Translations under genes and position numbers: made by a program | Notes under the pieces: model-generated | The model's input: the letters and a program-made list of their open reading frames with translations, nothing else | What the model was told of the DNA's origin: nothing | Databases searched by the model: none | Source of the DNA: Lachnospiraceae bacterium | GTDB taxonomy: Bacteria > Bacillota_A > Clostridia > Lachnospirales > Lachnospiraceae | Direction of reading: 5' to 3' | NCBI GenBank assembly: GCA_017561985.1 | Contig: JAFZAZ010000020.1 | Location: 9,416 to 73,415, forward strand | DNA: 64,000 bases | Part shown: positions 7,150 to 15,847 of the stretch, piece after piece | Layout: each line of letters begins with the position of its first letter | Position numbering within the stretch: position 1 is the first letter of the stretch

Positions 7150-10062
7150 TCACTGTCGTTTCACAACAATCGTATACCGCGCGATCGCACCGCTCTCGGT
7201 CGTCACCGTCACAACAAGCCTGCTCTCCGCTCCGGTCAGCTTCTGCTTGCCCGTGCCGGACACCGTGGCCTGTCCGTTCACCGCTGCCGCCGCGATCGTC
7301 ACACTCTCCGTTCCCGAGGGAACCGTCACTGTGTACGTATATGTCTCAGCTGTAAGCGTCGGCGAGAGACTTCTCTTCGTACCGTCCGGCGTCGTCACCG
7401 TGAGCGACGATAAGAACGGATTCGGATTGCCGACCTGCTCCGGCGCTTTGACTGCCGACTCCGGCATGTTCCGGTACACAGGGATGGAGAACGTGATCGC
7501 CATCGTGCCGAAGCTGTCCATGTTTTTGTACGCCTGGTACACCTTGTTCGCCTCGGAGCGCGGCGCCTGTGCGTTGGACATGTATTGATGCCCGAACGTC
7601 GATTTCTTCGTCACATTGTACTTCTGAAGGTACACTGTGTTCTGCCCGCGGTTGATGTACGTGCTTCCGATATAGTAAGCTCCGCCCACCAAAGCGTCAT
7701 AGCGGTTGTTCCACGGGATCTTTGACGCCTTGTTCAGCGTCGCGCTGGTGCCGCCGTATTTTGCGAACTTCAGACCGTTTTTGATGGCGCCGAGCGCCGC
7801 GGTCGAATTGTACGCACCGATATTATAGAAGTTGTAATACCCTTCAAATCCTTCCACATTGCCCGTGGCGCTCCTCGAGAAGGATGTCTGGCCGGTCACA
7901 ACCTCCTGTTTGACGCGCGAGGCAAGATGATACGGGCTCACTCCCGAGTAAGCCGCCGCCTCGAGAAATGCCTGTGAATACAGGATGGTTCTGGACTTTC
8001 CGTTCTCATCCGTGTATGTAAAGCTCGTCTTGTACATCGGCGTGCCCTTGAGGATATTTTCCACGCCCTCCTGCGTCTGGTGCTCGGGATCGTACGTGAG
8101 GTCCTCGAACATGAAGATGTGTTCTTCGGTAATCCAGTTGCGCGGGTCCATAAAATACATCAATCCCGCCGTCGATATCATCATCCAGTAGCTTCCGTCG
8201 AAGGAGCGGAACGTATCCTTCTGCCAGTCATATGAGCCGCTCGCATACGAGAGCCACGACCTTCCGTTGTTCGACTCGATCAGGTTGTTTCCGAGCGTGT
8301 CCTCTCCCGCGATCGCCTTGCTCCAGTCCATTCCGGTGTCGTACGCGCGGAATTTCCACTCGGGATGCTGCGCGTGCAGAAGCATCAGATACGGGATGTA
8401 ACTCTCCGGGAAGCCCTCCTTGCGAAGGGACTCCGCGTACGACTCATCCGCGCCCTCCGGGCGGAACGGCTGTGCCGCGCTCGCGTCCGAAAGCGTCAAT
8501 TTGCCTGCTCTCACATATCCTACAAGTCTGCGGTCGCCGTCGGCCGCAATGACTTTCATCCATTTTACGTCGCTTTGCATCACCTCGTCGATGATGTACA
8601 CCGCCTCGCCCTTCGAAAGCTTCGCTGCGCTGCCGGACGACTTCGTCACAGCCTGTCCGGACGTCGACGCGGTCTTTCGGATCGTCTCGTCGGACACGTT
8701 GCACGTCGCCCAGACGCCGCCTCCGGAGAGGTCCATCTTCACATACGTTCCGGACATATAGCCCGTGAGCGTCTTTCCGTCGACATCCGCGGTGATGCGG
8801 TACCATACGATATCTCCTACCCACGCCTGGCCGCAGATCAGAACGCCCTGCGAGAGCGTGAGCTTTGCAATCGACTCATGGGATGTCCCCGCGCCGGTCC
8901 GCAGGTTCACGTGATTGCCCGTGACATGGCCGGGAATCTCATACGTGTGTGCAAACGTCGGGCTTGCGGCAGGCACTCCCGCCTTGGTCTCGTCGCCCTT
9001 GAAGGCAATGGCGCCGCTGTTGTTCGCGCCGACCAGCGGATAATCCGCCTCGGTCTTCACGTACTGCGAGTATACGTATCCGCGGTATTGCAGCACTCCC
9101 ACGGAAAATTCAACTTCATACCAGACGTCGCCGTCGCTCTCCAGCCCGAACGCCACGACCGTCAGCTTCTGACCGTTTTTGATCTGCACGATCTTCGGAT
9201 ACTCCGTGCCCGGACCCGTGCGAACATTGAGCGTCGAGGACGTCACGGTCGCGCCGGTGCTTCGGATGGCTTCCGGCGTGCTCGTAGGCTTCGGCGTCGG
9301 TGTGCTCGTCGGCGCAGGCGTCGGAGTGCTCGTAGGCTTCGGCGTCGGCGTGCTTGTAGGTTTCGGTGTCGGCGTAGGCGTCGCGATGCCCGCTCCGAGC
9401 TTTATATATTCCGCAAAGACATAAGCGCCGTCCTTGCGTCCTTTGTATTCAATCTGATACCAGAGCTGTCCCTTGGTGTCCTTCTTCTCCCCCGTCACAA
9501 CAAGCTTGTCGCCGCTGTACACCTTGCCGAGGATCGAGTACTGTGAGGAAGCTCCCTCGCGCACGTTCATGCGGGTGACCGAGACGGTTCCCGTTCTCGG
9601 GAACGCAGGCGTCGGGGTCGGCGCGGGCTTCTTCGTGGGAGTGGGCGTCGGCTTCCTGGTAGGCGTCGGTGTCGCGGTCGGCTTCCTGGTAGGCGTAGGC
9701 GTCGGTTTCTTCGTGGGAGTAGGTGTCGGCGCTGCGCCGGACACACTCACGTAGTCCGCCCAGAGATAGCCGTTCAGCGTCTTGCCTGAGACTTTCGTCT
9801 CGACCGGATACCACCATTTTCCGTCCGAGGATTTCGTCTTGCTTCCGGTCACGATAACGCTGTGCCCTTTCGTGAGCGTCGCCAGCACCGCATAGCTCGT
9901 TCCCGCACCCGCACGGAGATTCAGCTTGTTGGCGGTCACTTTTCCCTCAGTACGCGTGGCTGCATATGCATCAAAAGAAGACGGCGTTCCGGGGAACCCC
10001 GCCATGCACTTCAACACCAGCGCAAGCGCCAGCACAATCGCAATGCGTCTCGCGTATCTCAT
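7150..10062 (-). CDS. Secreted multi-SH3b beta-N-acetylglucosaminidase-like protein
   Basis: The 970-residue exported protein starts with a signal peptide (RRIAIVLALALVLKCMAG). It has SH3b domains at about 40-108, 155-222 and 267-338, joined by Pro/Thr-rich linkers (108-152, 224-265), and two more SH3b-like units (about 375-445, 450-530). A glucosaminidase-type catalytic region at about 560-880 includes ASRVKQEVVTGQ, EGYYNFYNIGAYNS and GAYYIGSTYINRGQ. The C-terminus is a cadherin-like beta-sandwich (about 885-970). It probably binds and cleaves peptidoglycan in growth or daughter-cell separation. The start has almost no Shine-Dalgarno, and the promoter -10 is only six bases upstream (see findings). 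A strong terminator follows, so it is monocistronic. Confidence 0.88.
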   Translation of the reverse strand: MRYARRIAIVLALALVLKCMAGFPGTPSSFDAYAATRTEGKVTANKLNLRAGAGTSYAVLATLTKGHSVIVTGSKTKSSDGKWWYPVETKVSGKTLNGYLWADYVSVSGAAPTPTPTKKPTPTPTRKPTATPTPTRKPTPTPTKKPAPTPTPAFPRTGTVSVTRMNVREGASSQYSILGKVYSGDKLVVTGEKKDTKGQLWYQIEYKGRKDGAYVFAEYIKLGAGIATPTPTPKPTSTPTPKPTSTPTPAPTSTPTPKPTSTPEAIRSTGATVTSSTLNVRTGPGTEYPKIVQIKNGQKLTVVAFGLESDGDVWYEVEFSVGVLQYRGYVYSQYVKTEADYPLVGANNSGAIAFKGDETKAGVPAASPTFAHTYEIPGHVTGNHVNLRTGAGTSHESIAKLTLSQGVLICGQAWVGDIVWYRITADVDGKTLTGYMSGTYVKMDLSGGGVWATCNVSDETIRKTASTSGQAVTKSSGSAAKLSKGEAVYIIDEVMQSDVKWMKVIAADGDRRLVGYVRAGKLTLSDASAAQPFRPEGADESYAESLRKEGFPESYIPYLMLLHAQHPEWKFRAYDTGMDWSKAIAGEDTLGNNLIESNNGRSWLSYASGSYDWQKDTFRSFDGSYWMMISTAGLMYFMDPRNWITEEHIFMFEDLTYDPEHQTQEGVENILKGTPMYKTSFTYTDENGKSRTILYSQAFLEAAAYSGVSPYHLASRVKQEVVTGQTSFSRSATGNVEGFEGYYNFYNIGAYNSTAALGAIKNGLKFAKYGGTSATLNKASKIPWNNRYDALVGGAYYIGSTYINRGQNTVYLQKYNVTKKSTFGHQYMSNAQAPRSEANKVYQAYKNMDSFGTMAITFSIPVYRNMPESAVKAPEQVGNPNPFLSSLTVTTPDGTKRSLSPTLTAETYTYTVTVPSGTESVTIAAAAVNGQATVSGTGKQKLTGAESRLVVTVTTESGAIARYTIVVKRQ
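9268..9393 (-). repeat. Pro/Thr linker repeat between SH3b domains 2 and 3
   Basis: Tandem degenerate units encode repeats of the TPTPKPTS type (about residues 224-265 of the glucosaminidase). The low-complexity DNA could vary in length between strains. Confidence 0.75.
9607..9741 (-). repeat. Pro/Thr/Lys linker repeat between SH3b domains 1 and 2
   Basis: Imperfect tandem units encode TPTPTRKPT/TPTKKPT repeats (about residues 108-152). The linker is basic, unlike the second one, and may contact anionic wall polymers. Confidence 0.75.
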
Positions 10063-10068
10063 AATCCC

Positions 10069-10097
10069 ATTGTAATGCTACTGCTGTAGAATTGCAA
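10069..10097 (-). promoter_or_regulatory. Promoter of the glucosaminidase gene, abutting the start codon
   Basis: On the - strand, TTGCAA (10097-10092), a 17-base spacer and TACAAT (10074-10069). The ATG begins at 10062, so the predicted transcription start falls on or next to the start codon. Confidence 0.65.
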
Positions 10098-10129
10098 GGA
10101 TTTCTTTGCTTTTCAGGCACTCTTTTCCG

Positions 10130-10216
10130 CGGAAAATGACGCCCTCCGGGCGCAAAAAGAAACACCGGAAGGGAATCCCCTGCCGGTGTTTTTTGTCGTG
10201 ATGGTTTCATTTTCCG
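10130..10216. repeat. Inverted CGGAAAATGA pair bracketing the aquaporin terminator
   Basis: CGGAAAATGA (10130-10139) and TCATTTTCCG (10207-10216) are perfect inverted copies 67 bases apart, with the terminator hairpin between them. The left copy is also part of a 14-bp palindrome TTTTCCGCGGAAAA (10123-10136). Confidence 0.6.
10161..10190 (-). terminator. Intrinsic terminator after the aquaporin gene
   Basis: AACACCGG and CCGGTGTT pair around an inner GGGAATCCC stem. On the - strand the stem is followed by TCTTTTT. It closes the purE-to-aquaporin run. Confidence 0.85.
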
Positions 10217-10238
10217 GCGGCGCATGGCGCAACCGGGA

Positions 10239-11009
10239 TTACTCCTCTTCGGAAGCCTCTTCCGCAATCTCTTCCGCAGCTTCTTTTGCCTCATCCGCAA
10301 CCTTCTCCGGTTCTGCGGAGGACATGAAGCGGTACGCGATCGTCGCGAGAACCGAACCCGCAAGAGGTCCTACGATAAATACCCAAACATCCGAGATTGG
10401 ACCGGACTTGCCCGTGAAGAGAACCACAAGGGCCGGTCCCAAACTTCTCGCAGGGTTCACGGAAGTTCCCGTGAAGCGGATGCCGAGGATGTGGACCAGG
10501 ACAAGCGTAAGGCCGATGACAAGACCCGCGAACGAGCCGTGGTTGCCCTCCTTCGACGTAACGCCGAGGATTGCGATGATAAAGATAAAGGTCAGGATAC
10601 ACTCAACGATCAGACCCGCAGCTACGCTTCCGTTCACGCCTGCAAGGCCGTTGGTTCCAAGCCCGCCGGTCTCGTCGGTCACTTTTCCGAGAGCGAACAC
10701 ACCCTTGAGGATACCTGCGCCGGCCAACGCGCCGAGGCACTGCGAGCAAACGTATCCGAGGAACGTGCTCGTTGTCAGATCACCCTTCATCCAAAACGCA
10801 GCGGAAACCGCAGGGTTGATGTGACATCCGGAGATGTTGCCGATGCTGTACGCCATTGCGACGATCGCAAGACCGAACGCAAGCGCAGTCAGCAGGTAAC
10901 CGCTGCCGGTCAAGTACTCGCAGCCGACCGCCATCGCCGTGCCGCAGCCCACGATCACAAGAACCATCGTGCCGATGAATTCCGCCAGATACTTCTTAAT
11001 GCTACCCAT
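10239..11009 (-). CDS. Aquaporin / MIP-family channel
   Basis: The 256-residue, six-helix membrane channel has both pore motifs: HINPAVS near residue 65 and SVNPARS near residue 189. The Arg after the second NPA motif and the short loops resemble AqpZ-type water channels more than GlpF, but the selectivity-filter call is tentative. The C-terminus is an unusual 30-residue acidic tail (EPEKVADEAKEAAEEIAEEA...), probably cytosolic. AGGAGG lies eight bases before the ATG. It is the last gene after the esterase, with a terminator downstream. Confidence 0.9.
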   Translation of the reverse strand: MGSIKKYLAEFIGTMVLVIVGCGTAMAVGCEYLTGSGYLLTALAFGLAIVAMAYSIGNISGCHINPAVSAAFWMKGDLTTSTFLGYVCSQCLGALAGAGILKGVFALGKVTDETGGLGTNGLAGVNGSVAAGLIVECILTFIFIIAILGVTSKEGNHGSFAGLVIGLTLVLVHILGIRFTGTSVNPARSLGPALVVLFTGKSGPISDVWVFIVGPLAGSVLATIAYRFMSSAEPEKVADEAKEAAEEIAEEASEEE

Positions 11010-11047
11010 AACCGTAAACCTCCTAATAGTTTTATCTATCGAAACAC

Positions 11048-12097
11048 TTAGCGTGTACCGATCGCACGGAAGAAGTTGAACAAGCCGGAGTAGATCGCAT
11101 TGTTGTCATGATCCGCATTGGGAATCTCGTACCAGATGTGCGCGATGCCGTTCTTCTCGAACAGCTCGTGATACGAGAGCGGGAATTTGCCGACCACCTG
11201 GTCTCTCGTACCGCAGCAGATGATGAGTGCATCGGGCACAGTCGTCCCCTCAGCCACCTTCACCGCATCCTCGGTCAGCGTTCCCGGGTGCGTCATGTAC
11301 TTGTCGACGCCGGGAACAAGACCCGGTGCCGCCGAGATCGCAACCACATATCGGAAGCGGTCGGGATATGACAAAAATGCGTACAGCGTCTCACGGCCGC
11401 CCATCGAAAAGCCTGCGAGATACGTGCCCTCGCGACCCTGTACGGTCGAATATTTCGCATCGATATGCGGGATCAGACAATCTACGAGTTCCTTCGGAAA
11501 ACGGTCGTACGGGATCATCGCCTCGCCCGTGAAGCCGGGCTGCTGCACCGTCTCGCCGGACGCCGCGAACATGTTCGTGCACACGATGATCACTTCCTCG
11601 CAAAGCCCGTCGGCGACGAGGTTTCCGAGGATGACAGGGATCGTTCCGTCCTTCGCAAAATCATTTTCCGAACCGAAAATGCCGTGCTGAAGGTACACGA
11701 CCGGATACTTCTTCTCCGTCGTGTATCCGGGCGGAAGCATGATCGTATAACCGCGGTCGCGGCCGCAGTAATCCGAGTGGTACGTCTCGTGAACAAACGT
11801 CCCGTAAGTCACGCCCTCCCGCTTCTTCATGTACTCCGCAGGGCACTTTGCGTACATACCGTTCTCATAGATCATCGAAGTCGGCGTGGGCGTCGCAGTC
11901 GGCGCCTCGGTCACAACCGCACCCGTGGGCGACGGCTCCAGAGCCTGCGTCGGCTCATTTGCGGGCTCGCCGGCAGGCGTATTGGTCGGTGTGTCCGCGG
12001 ATGCCTCGCTGTTGTTGGAATTGCTGCCGCCGCATCCCGCAAGAAGGGACGCAACCGCCATCACAAGAATTCCCAAAAGAACAATCTTCATCTTCAT
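11048..12097 (-). CDS. Lipoprotein esterase of the CE1 / putative esterase (D) family
   Basis: The product has 349 residues. The signal peptide ends in LLAGC (lipobox, Cys near residue 22), so it is a membrane-anchored lipoprotein facing outward. A Ser/Thr/Pro linker of about 50 residues follows, then an alpha/beta-hydrolase domain. Visible active-site parts are YLQHGIFGSENDF (oxyanion region), the nucleophile elbow AGFSMGG and a C-terminal NADHDN His. Feruloyl or acetyl-xylan esterases are close families, so a plant-polymer or cell-surface ester is a plausible substrate. ATG 12095-12097 is preferred for its AGAGGA site; a GTG at 12115 overlaps the purD stop and is the alternative. Confidence 0.85.
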   Translation of the reverse strand: MKMKIVLLGILVMAVASLLAGCGGSNSNNSEASADTPTNTPAGEPANEPTQALEPSPTGAVVTEAPTATPTPTSMIYENGMYAKCPAEYMKKREGVTYGTFVHETYHSDYCGRDRGYTIMLPPGYTTEKKYPVVYLQHGIFGSENDFAKDGTIPVILGNLVADGLCEEVIIVCTNMFAASGETVQQPGFTGEAMIPYDRFPKELVDCLIPHIDAKYSTVQGREGTYLAGFSMGGRETLYAFLSYPDRFRYVVAISAAPGLVPGVDKYMTHPGTLTEDAVKVAEGTTVPDALIICCGTRDQVVGKFPLSYHELFEKNGIAHIWYEIPNADHDNNAIYSGLFNFFRAIGTR

Positions 12098-12111
12098 ACC
12101 ACCGCTTCCTC

Positions 12112-13389
12112 TCACGCCTCGTCGATCGCCTTGCCGATGTCGTGACGCATGTATTTGTTGGCGAAGGAGATCAGCTCCGTCGCCTTGTAAGCGTTTGCAC
12201 GCGCCTCCCTGAGGTCCGCACCGAGCGCGGTCACGCCGAGAACACGGCCGCCGTTCGTGAGGATTTCTCCGTCCGGACCGAATTTAGTTCCCGCGTGGAA
12301 CACAAATTTGTCGCTGCAGCCCTTGAACGCCTCGAGCCCCGAGATCGGAAGTCCCTTCTCATAGTGCTGCGGATAGCCGTCGGACGCAAGCACGACGCAT
12401 ACAGCCGCATTGTCCGCAAACTTGAGCTCAATCTCGTCGAGACGGCCGTCGATGCACGCCTCGAACACGTCGACGATGTCATTTTCCATGCGCGGCAGAA
12501 CAACCTGCGTCTCCGGATCGCCAAAGCGAGCATTGTACTCGAGAACCTTCGGTCCCTCGGGCGTCAGCATCAGACCGACGAACATCACGCCCGTGAAAGG
12601 ACGTCCCTCCGCCGCCATCGCAGCCATCGTCGGCTCGTAAATATTCTTCACGCAAAACTCATGAATCTCGTCGGTATAGAACGGGCTCGGGGAAAATGTG
12701 CCCATACCGCCCGTGTTGAGCCCCGTATCTCCGTCACCGGCGCGCTTGTGGTCCTGCGCGCTCGTCATCGGACGGACGTTCCTGCCGTCGCAGAAGCACA
12801 GAGCCGACACCTCGCGGCCAGTCATGAACTCCTCAACAACCATCTTGTCGCCGGCCGTTCCGAAGTGCTTGTCAAGCATGATCTCCTTGACGCCCGCAAG
12901 CGCCTCTGCCTCGTTGTTGCAGATCAGAACGCCCTTGCCGAGAGCCAGTCCGTCCGCCTTCAGAACGACGGGGTACTTGCCCTGCGAAACAATGTATGCC
13001 GAAGCCTCCTCCGCGTCGGAAAACGTCTCGTATCCGGCCGTCGGAATGCCGTATTTCTTCATCAATTCCTTGGAAAATGCCTTGCTTCCCTCGATGATGG
13101 CAGCGTTCTTTCTCGGCCCGAAGACACGCAGTCCGGCTGCCTCGAAAGCGTCTACAACGCCGCCCACGAGCGGGTCGTCGGGACCGACCACTGTCAGGTC
13201 GATCGCATTTTCCGAAGCGAACGCAACGAGCTTGTCAAACTCCATCACGCCGATCGGTACACATGTCGCAAGCTCCGCGATTCCCGCGTTGCCGGGCGCA
13301 CAATAGATCTTCGTCGCCTTGCTGCTCTTTGCGATTGCCGTAACGATCGCATGCTCTCTTCCGCCGCCGCCGATAACAAGAATGTTCAT
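12112..13389 (-). CDS. purD: Phosphoribosylamine-glycine ligase (GAR synthetase)
   Basis: Second step of purine synthesis: ATP-dependent joining of glycine to phosphoribosylamine. The 425-residue ATP-grasp protein begins MNILVIGGGGREHAI. It shows GPDDPLVGG, the ATP-binding ADGLALGKGV strand and EYNARFGDPETQ near the Mg site. Normal length for bacterial monofunctional PurD. GGAGG is 11 bases before the ATG, a slightly long spacing. It sits 36 bases after purN and its stop overlaps the region of the esterase start. Confidence 0.97.
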   Translation of the reverse strand: MNILVIGGGGREHAIVTAIAKSSKATKIYCAPGNAGIAELATCVPIGVMEFDKLVAFASENAIDLTVVGPDDPLVGGVVDAFEAAGLRVFGPRKNAAIIEGSKAFSKELMKKYGIPTAGYETFSDAEEASAYIVSQGKYPVVLKADGLALGKGVLICNNEAEALAGVKEIMLDKHFGTAGDKMVVEEFMTGREVSALCFCDGRNVRPMTSAQDHKRAGDGDTGLNTGGMGTFSPSPFYTDEIHEFCVKNIYEPTMAAMAAEGRPFTGVMFVGLMLTPEGPKVLEYNARFGDPETQVVLPRMENDIVDVFEACIDGRLDEIELKFADNAAVCVVLASDGYPQHYEKGLPISGLEAFKGCSDKFVFHAGTKFGPDGEILTNGGRVLGVTALGADLREARANAYKATELISFANKYMRHDIGKAIDEA

Positions 13390-13425
13390 AGTCTGAAAAT
13401 CCTCCGAATGTATGTTGTTATTTTT

Positions 13426-14058
13426 TTACTTTCCTGCCGCAACAAACCAGTTTCCGTTGCCGTCCTGCCGGATGCGATCGTTCGCGATCGCGTCGATCAC
13501 CTGCGGAAGGATGATCCACTCCGCCTGCTCCATCACACGCCGCTGAAGCACTTCGGGCGTGTCGTCCGGCTCGATCATAACCGCCTTCTGCATCAGGATC
13601 GGGCCCGTGTCGGTTCCCGCGTCCACATAATGAACCGTCGCTCCGGTAACCTTCACTCCGCGCTCGAGCACGCGCTCATGCACGTGAAGCCCGTAGAAGC
13701 CGTCGCCGCAGAAAGACGGAATCAGCGACGGGTGAATATTGATGATACGGCGCTCGTAACGCCTGGTCATCTCCTCGGGGATGATGACCAAAAAGCCTGC
13801 CAGCACAACGAGGTCCGGCGCAAAGCTGTCCACTGCAGCGAGCAGTGCATCCTCAAACTCGGCGCGCGTTGCGTACGACTTGCGCGAGACGCACACCGCG
13901 GGGATTCCCGCGCCTTCCGCGCGCTTGAGCGCATACGCGTCCGCGCGATTGCTGATGACGCCGCAGATCTCCGTGCCGGTAATCCTTCCGTCCGCAATCG
14001 CGTCCATGATCGCCTGGAGATTCGTTCCGCCGCCCGAAACCATGACAACAATTCTCAT
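13426..14058 (-). CDS. purN: Phosphoribosylglycinamide formyltransferase
   Basis: Formylates GAR using 10-formyl-tetrahydrofolate. The 210-residue enzyme starts MRIVVMVSGGGTNLQAI (ribose-phosphate loop). It has NIHPSLIPSFCG with the catalytic Asn-His pair and TGATVHYVDAGTDTGPI, which holds the catalytic Asp. ATG 14056-14058 follows GGAGG. The longer frame to 14127 overlaps the hairpin and the purM stop and is rejected. The gene is separated from purM by a terminator-like hairpin. Confidence 0.97.
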   Translation of the reverse strand: MRIVVMVSGGGTNLQAIMDAIADGRITGTEICGVISNRADAYALKRAEGAGIPAVCVSRKSYATRAEFEDALLAAVDSFAPDLVVLAGFLVIIPEEMTRRYERRIINIHPSLIPSFCGDGFYGLHVHERVLERGVKVTGATVHYVDAGTDTGPILMQKAVMIEPDDTPEVLQRRVMEQAEWIILPQVIDAIANDRIRQDGNGNWFVAAGK

Positions 14059-14072
14059 AGTATCCTCCGCAT

Positions 14073-14115
14073 AAAAAAGCCGCCCGAACCGCAGGCCGCG
14101 GCCCGCCGTCCGGGC
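14073..14115 (-). terminator. Terminator-like hairpin between purM and purN
   Basis: On the - strand GCCCG (14115-14111) pairs with CGGGC (14086-14082), with a GGCCGCGGCC palindrome inside, followed by GGC and TTTTTT (14078-14073). This is the layout of an intrinsic terminator in the middle of the pur operon. Confidence 0.65.
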
Positions 14116-14123
14116 GTGCTTAC

Positions 14124-15152
14124 TCAATCAACGATGGTGATGCCCTTCTCGCCCTTGGTGATCTCGCCGACCACGAACGCCTTTTCGCCGGCCGCCGTGA
14201 GGAGGCGTACCGTCTCGTCCGCTTTCGTGCTGTCCACCGCGAGCATCATACCGATACCCATGTTGTAGGTGTTGTACATCATCTTCTGCTCGATATTGCC
14301 CGTCTTCGCCAGAAGGTCGAAAATCGCCGGGATCTCATAGCTGTTGCGGAAGATCTTCGCATTTGCTCCCTCGGGAAGCATACGCGGGATGTTCTCGTAA
14401 AATCCGCCGCCCGTGATGTGGCTGCAAGCCTTCACGGTGACGCCGCCTTCCTTGACGGCGCGCAGAGCGCGGACATAAATCTTCGTAGGAGTCAGCAATG
14501 CTTCGCCGAGCGTCGTTCCGAGCGAATCATTGTAACGTGCGAGCGTTGCCTCGCGCATATCGAACACCTTGCGCACCAGCGAGTAGCCGTTGCTGTGGAT
14601 GCCCGAGGAGGCGATACCGATGATGGTGTCTCCCGGAACTACCTTGCTTCCGTCGACGATCTCATCGCGGTCCACGATACCTACCGCAAATCCGGCGAGG
14701 TCGTACTCATCCTCCGGATAGAAGCCCGGCATCTCTGCCGTCTCTCCGCCGATCAGCGCGCATCCGGCCTGTTTGCAGCCTTCCGCAACACCCTTGACGA
14801 TCGTCGCGATCTTCTCCGGATAGTTCTTTCCGCAGGCGATGTAATCGAGGAAGAACAAAGGCTCTCCGCCCGCGCATGCGATATCATTGACGCACATGGC
14901 AACACAGTCGATACCGATCGTGTCATGCTTGTCCATAAGGAAAGCAAGCTTGAGCTTCGTTCCGACACCGTCCGTTCCCGAAACAAGAGTCGGATGCTTC
15001 ATCGTCAGAAAACGATCGAGAGAAAACGCACCGGAGAAACCTCCCAGCCCGCCGAGCACCTCGGGGCGCATCGTCTCCTTCACATGCTTCTTCATCAGTT
15101 CCACTGCGCGATATCCCGCTTCGATATCGACGCCGGCGTTCTTATAATCCAT
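14124..15152 (-). CDS. purM: Phosphoribosylformylglycinamidine cyclo-ligase (AIR synthetase)
   Basis: Closes the imidazole ring to give AIR. The 342-residue protein begins [17 protein letters not shown]. It carries [13 protein letters not shown] and the [11 protein letters not shown] loop typical of the PurM/PurL ATP fold. ATG 15150-15152 follows GGAGG; an in-frame upstream codon at 15167 lies before the ribosome site and is rejected. The octamer CGGAAAAT directly abuts the ribosome-binding site (15166-15173). Confidence 0.97.
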   Translation of the reverse strand: MDYKNAGVDIEAGYRAVELMKKHVKETMRPEVLGGLGGFSGAFSLDRFLTMKHPTLVSGTDGVGTKLKLAFLMDKHDTIGIDCVAMCVNDIACAGGEPLFFLDYIACGKNYPEKIATIVKGVAEGCKQAGCALIGGETAEMPGFYPEDEYDLAGFAVGIVDRDEIVDGSKVVPGDTIIGIASSGIHSNGYSLVRKVFDMREATLARYNDSLGTTLGEALLTPTKIYVRALRAVKEGGVTVKACSHITGGGFYENIPRMLPEGANAKIFRNSYEIPAIFDLLAKTGNIEQKMMYNTYNMGIGMMLAVDSTKADETVRLLTAAGEKAFVVGEITKGEKGITIVD

Positions 15153-15303
15153 AACCAAAGCCTCCATTTTCCGTATCCCGGACCTGTTACTCCCTCCGGA
15201 ACCGTCCTCATTGTATCACAAAACATCTTCCCGCGCACCTGCAAAACGCTGCTTCGGCGCAGTTTTTCCTTCATTCAAACAATAAGCGCTGCTTATAGAT
15301 CGA

Positions 15304-15819
15304 TCACGAAAACTCCTTCGTATATCCTTCGTAGCCCAGTCTCTCGAGACGATCCTTCTTGCGCATTACGCCGTCCTTGAGCTCCTGCTTGTAGTCGATG
15401 ATCTTCGCGAGAAGCTCCTCGTCGTGCGTCGCAATGATCTTGGCCGCAAGGATACCCGCGTTCGCACCGCCGTCGATCGCAACCGTCGCCACCGGGATTC
15501 CGGAAGGCATCTGCACGATGGAATACAGCGAGTCAACGCCGCCGAGCGCCTTCGTCTGGATCGGCACGCCGATAACCGGAAGCGGGAAGATCGCCGCGCA
15601 CATGCCCGGCAGATGAGCCGCACCGCCGGCGCCCGCGATGATCACTTCAAAGCCCTTCTCACGCGCCGTGTTCGCATAGTCAAAAAACACATCCGGCATG
15701 CGATGCGCCGAGATGATGGTCATCTCGTACTCGATACCGAACTTCTCAAGGATCGCCGCAGCCTTCTGCATGATCGGCAGATCCGAATCACTTCCCATTA
15801 CAATTCCGACTTTCGCCAT
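15304..15819 (-). CDS. purE: N5-carboxyaminoimidazole ribonucleotide mutase
   Basis: Rearranges N5-CAIR to CAIR. The 171-residue class I PurE starts [15 protein letters not shown]. It has ISAHRMPD with the catalytic His, [11 protein letters not shown] and [17 protein letters not shown] precedes the ATG. The downstream 151-base gap to purM shows no clear promoter, terminator or gene, only a weak CTGC/GCAG stem. No purK is in the window. Confidence 0.97.
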   Translation of the reverse strand: MAKVGIVMGSDSDLPIMQKAAAILEKFGIEYEMTIISAHRMPDVFFDYANTAREKGFEVIIAGAGGAAHLPGMCAAIFPLPVIGVPIQTKALGGVDSLYSIVQMPSGIPVATVAIDGGANAGILAAKIIATHDEELLAKIIDYKQELKDGVMRKKDRLERLGYEGYTKEFS

Positions 15820-15847
15820 GATGGATGCCTCCTGTTGTTACCGTTTA

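Noticed and set aside
7040..7588. 182-codon open frame on + overlapping the glucosaminidase gene
   Set aside because: It lies opposite a well-supported gene, has no ribosome site and shows no family features.
9268..9741. CRISPR-like or satellite repeat
   Set aside because: The repeats are in-frame Pro/Thr linker codons of a secreted protein, without spacers.
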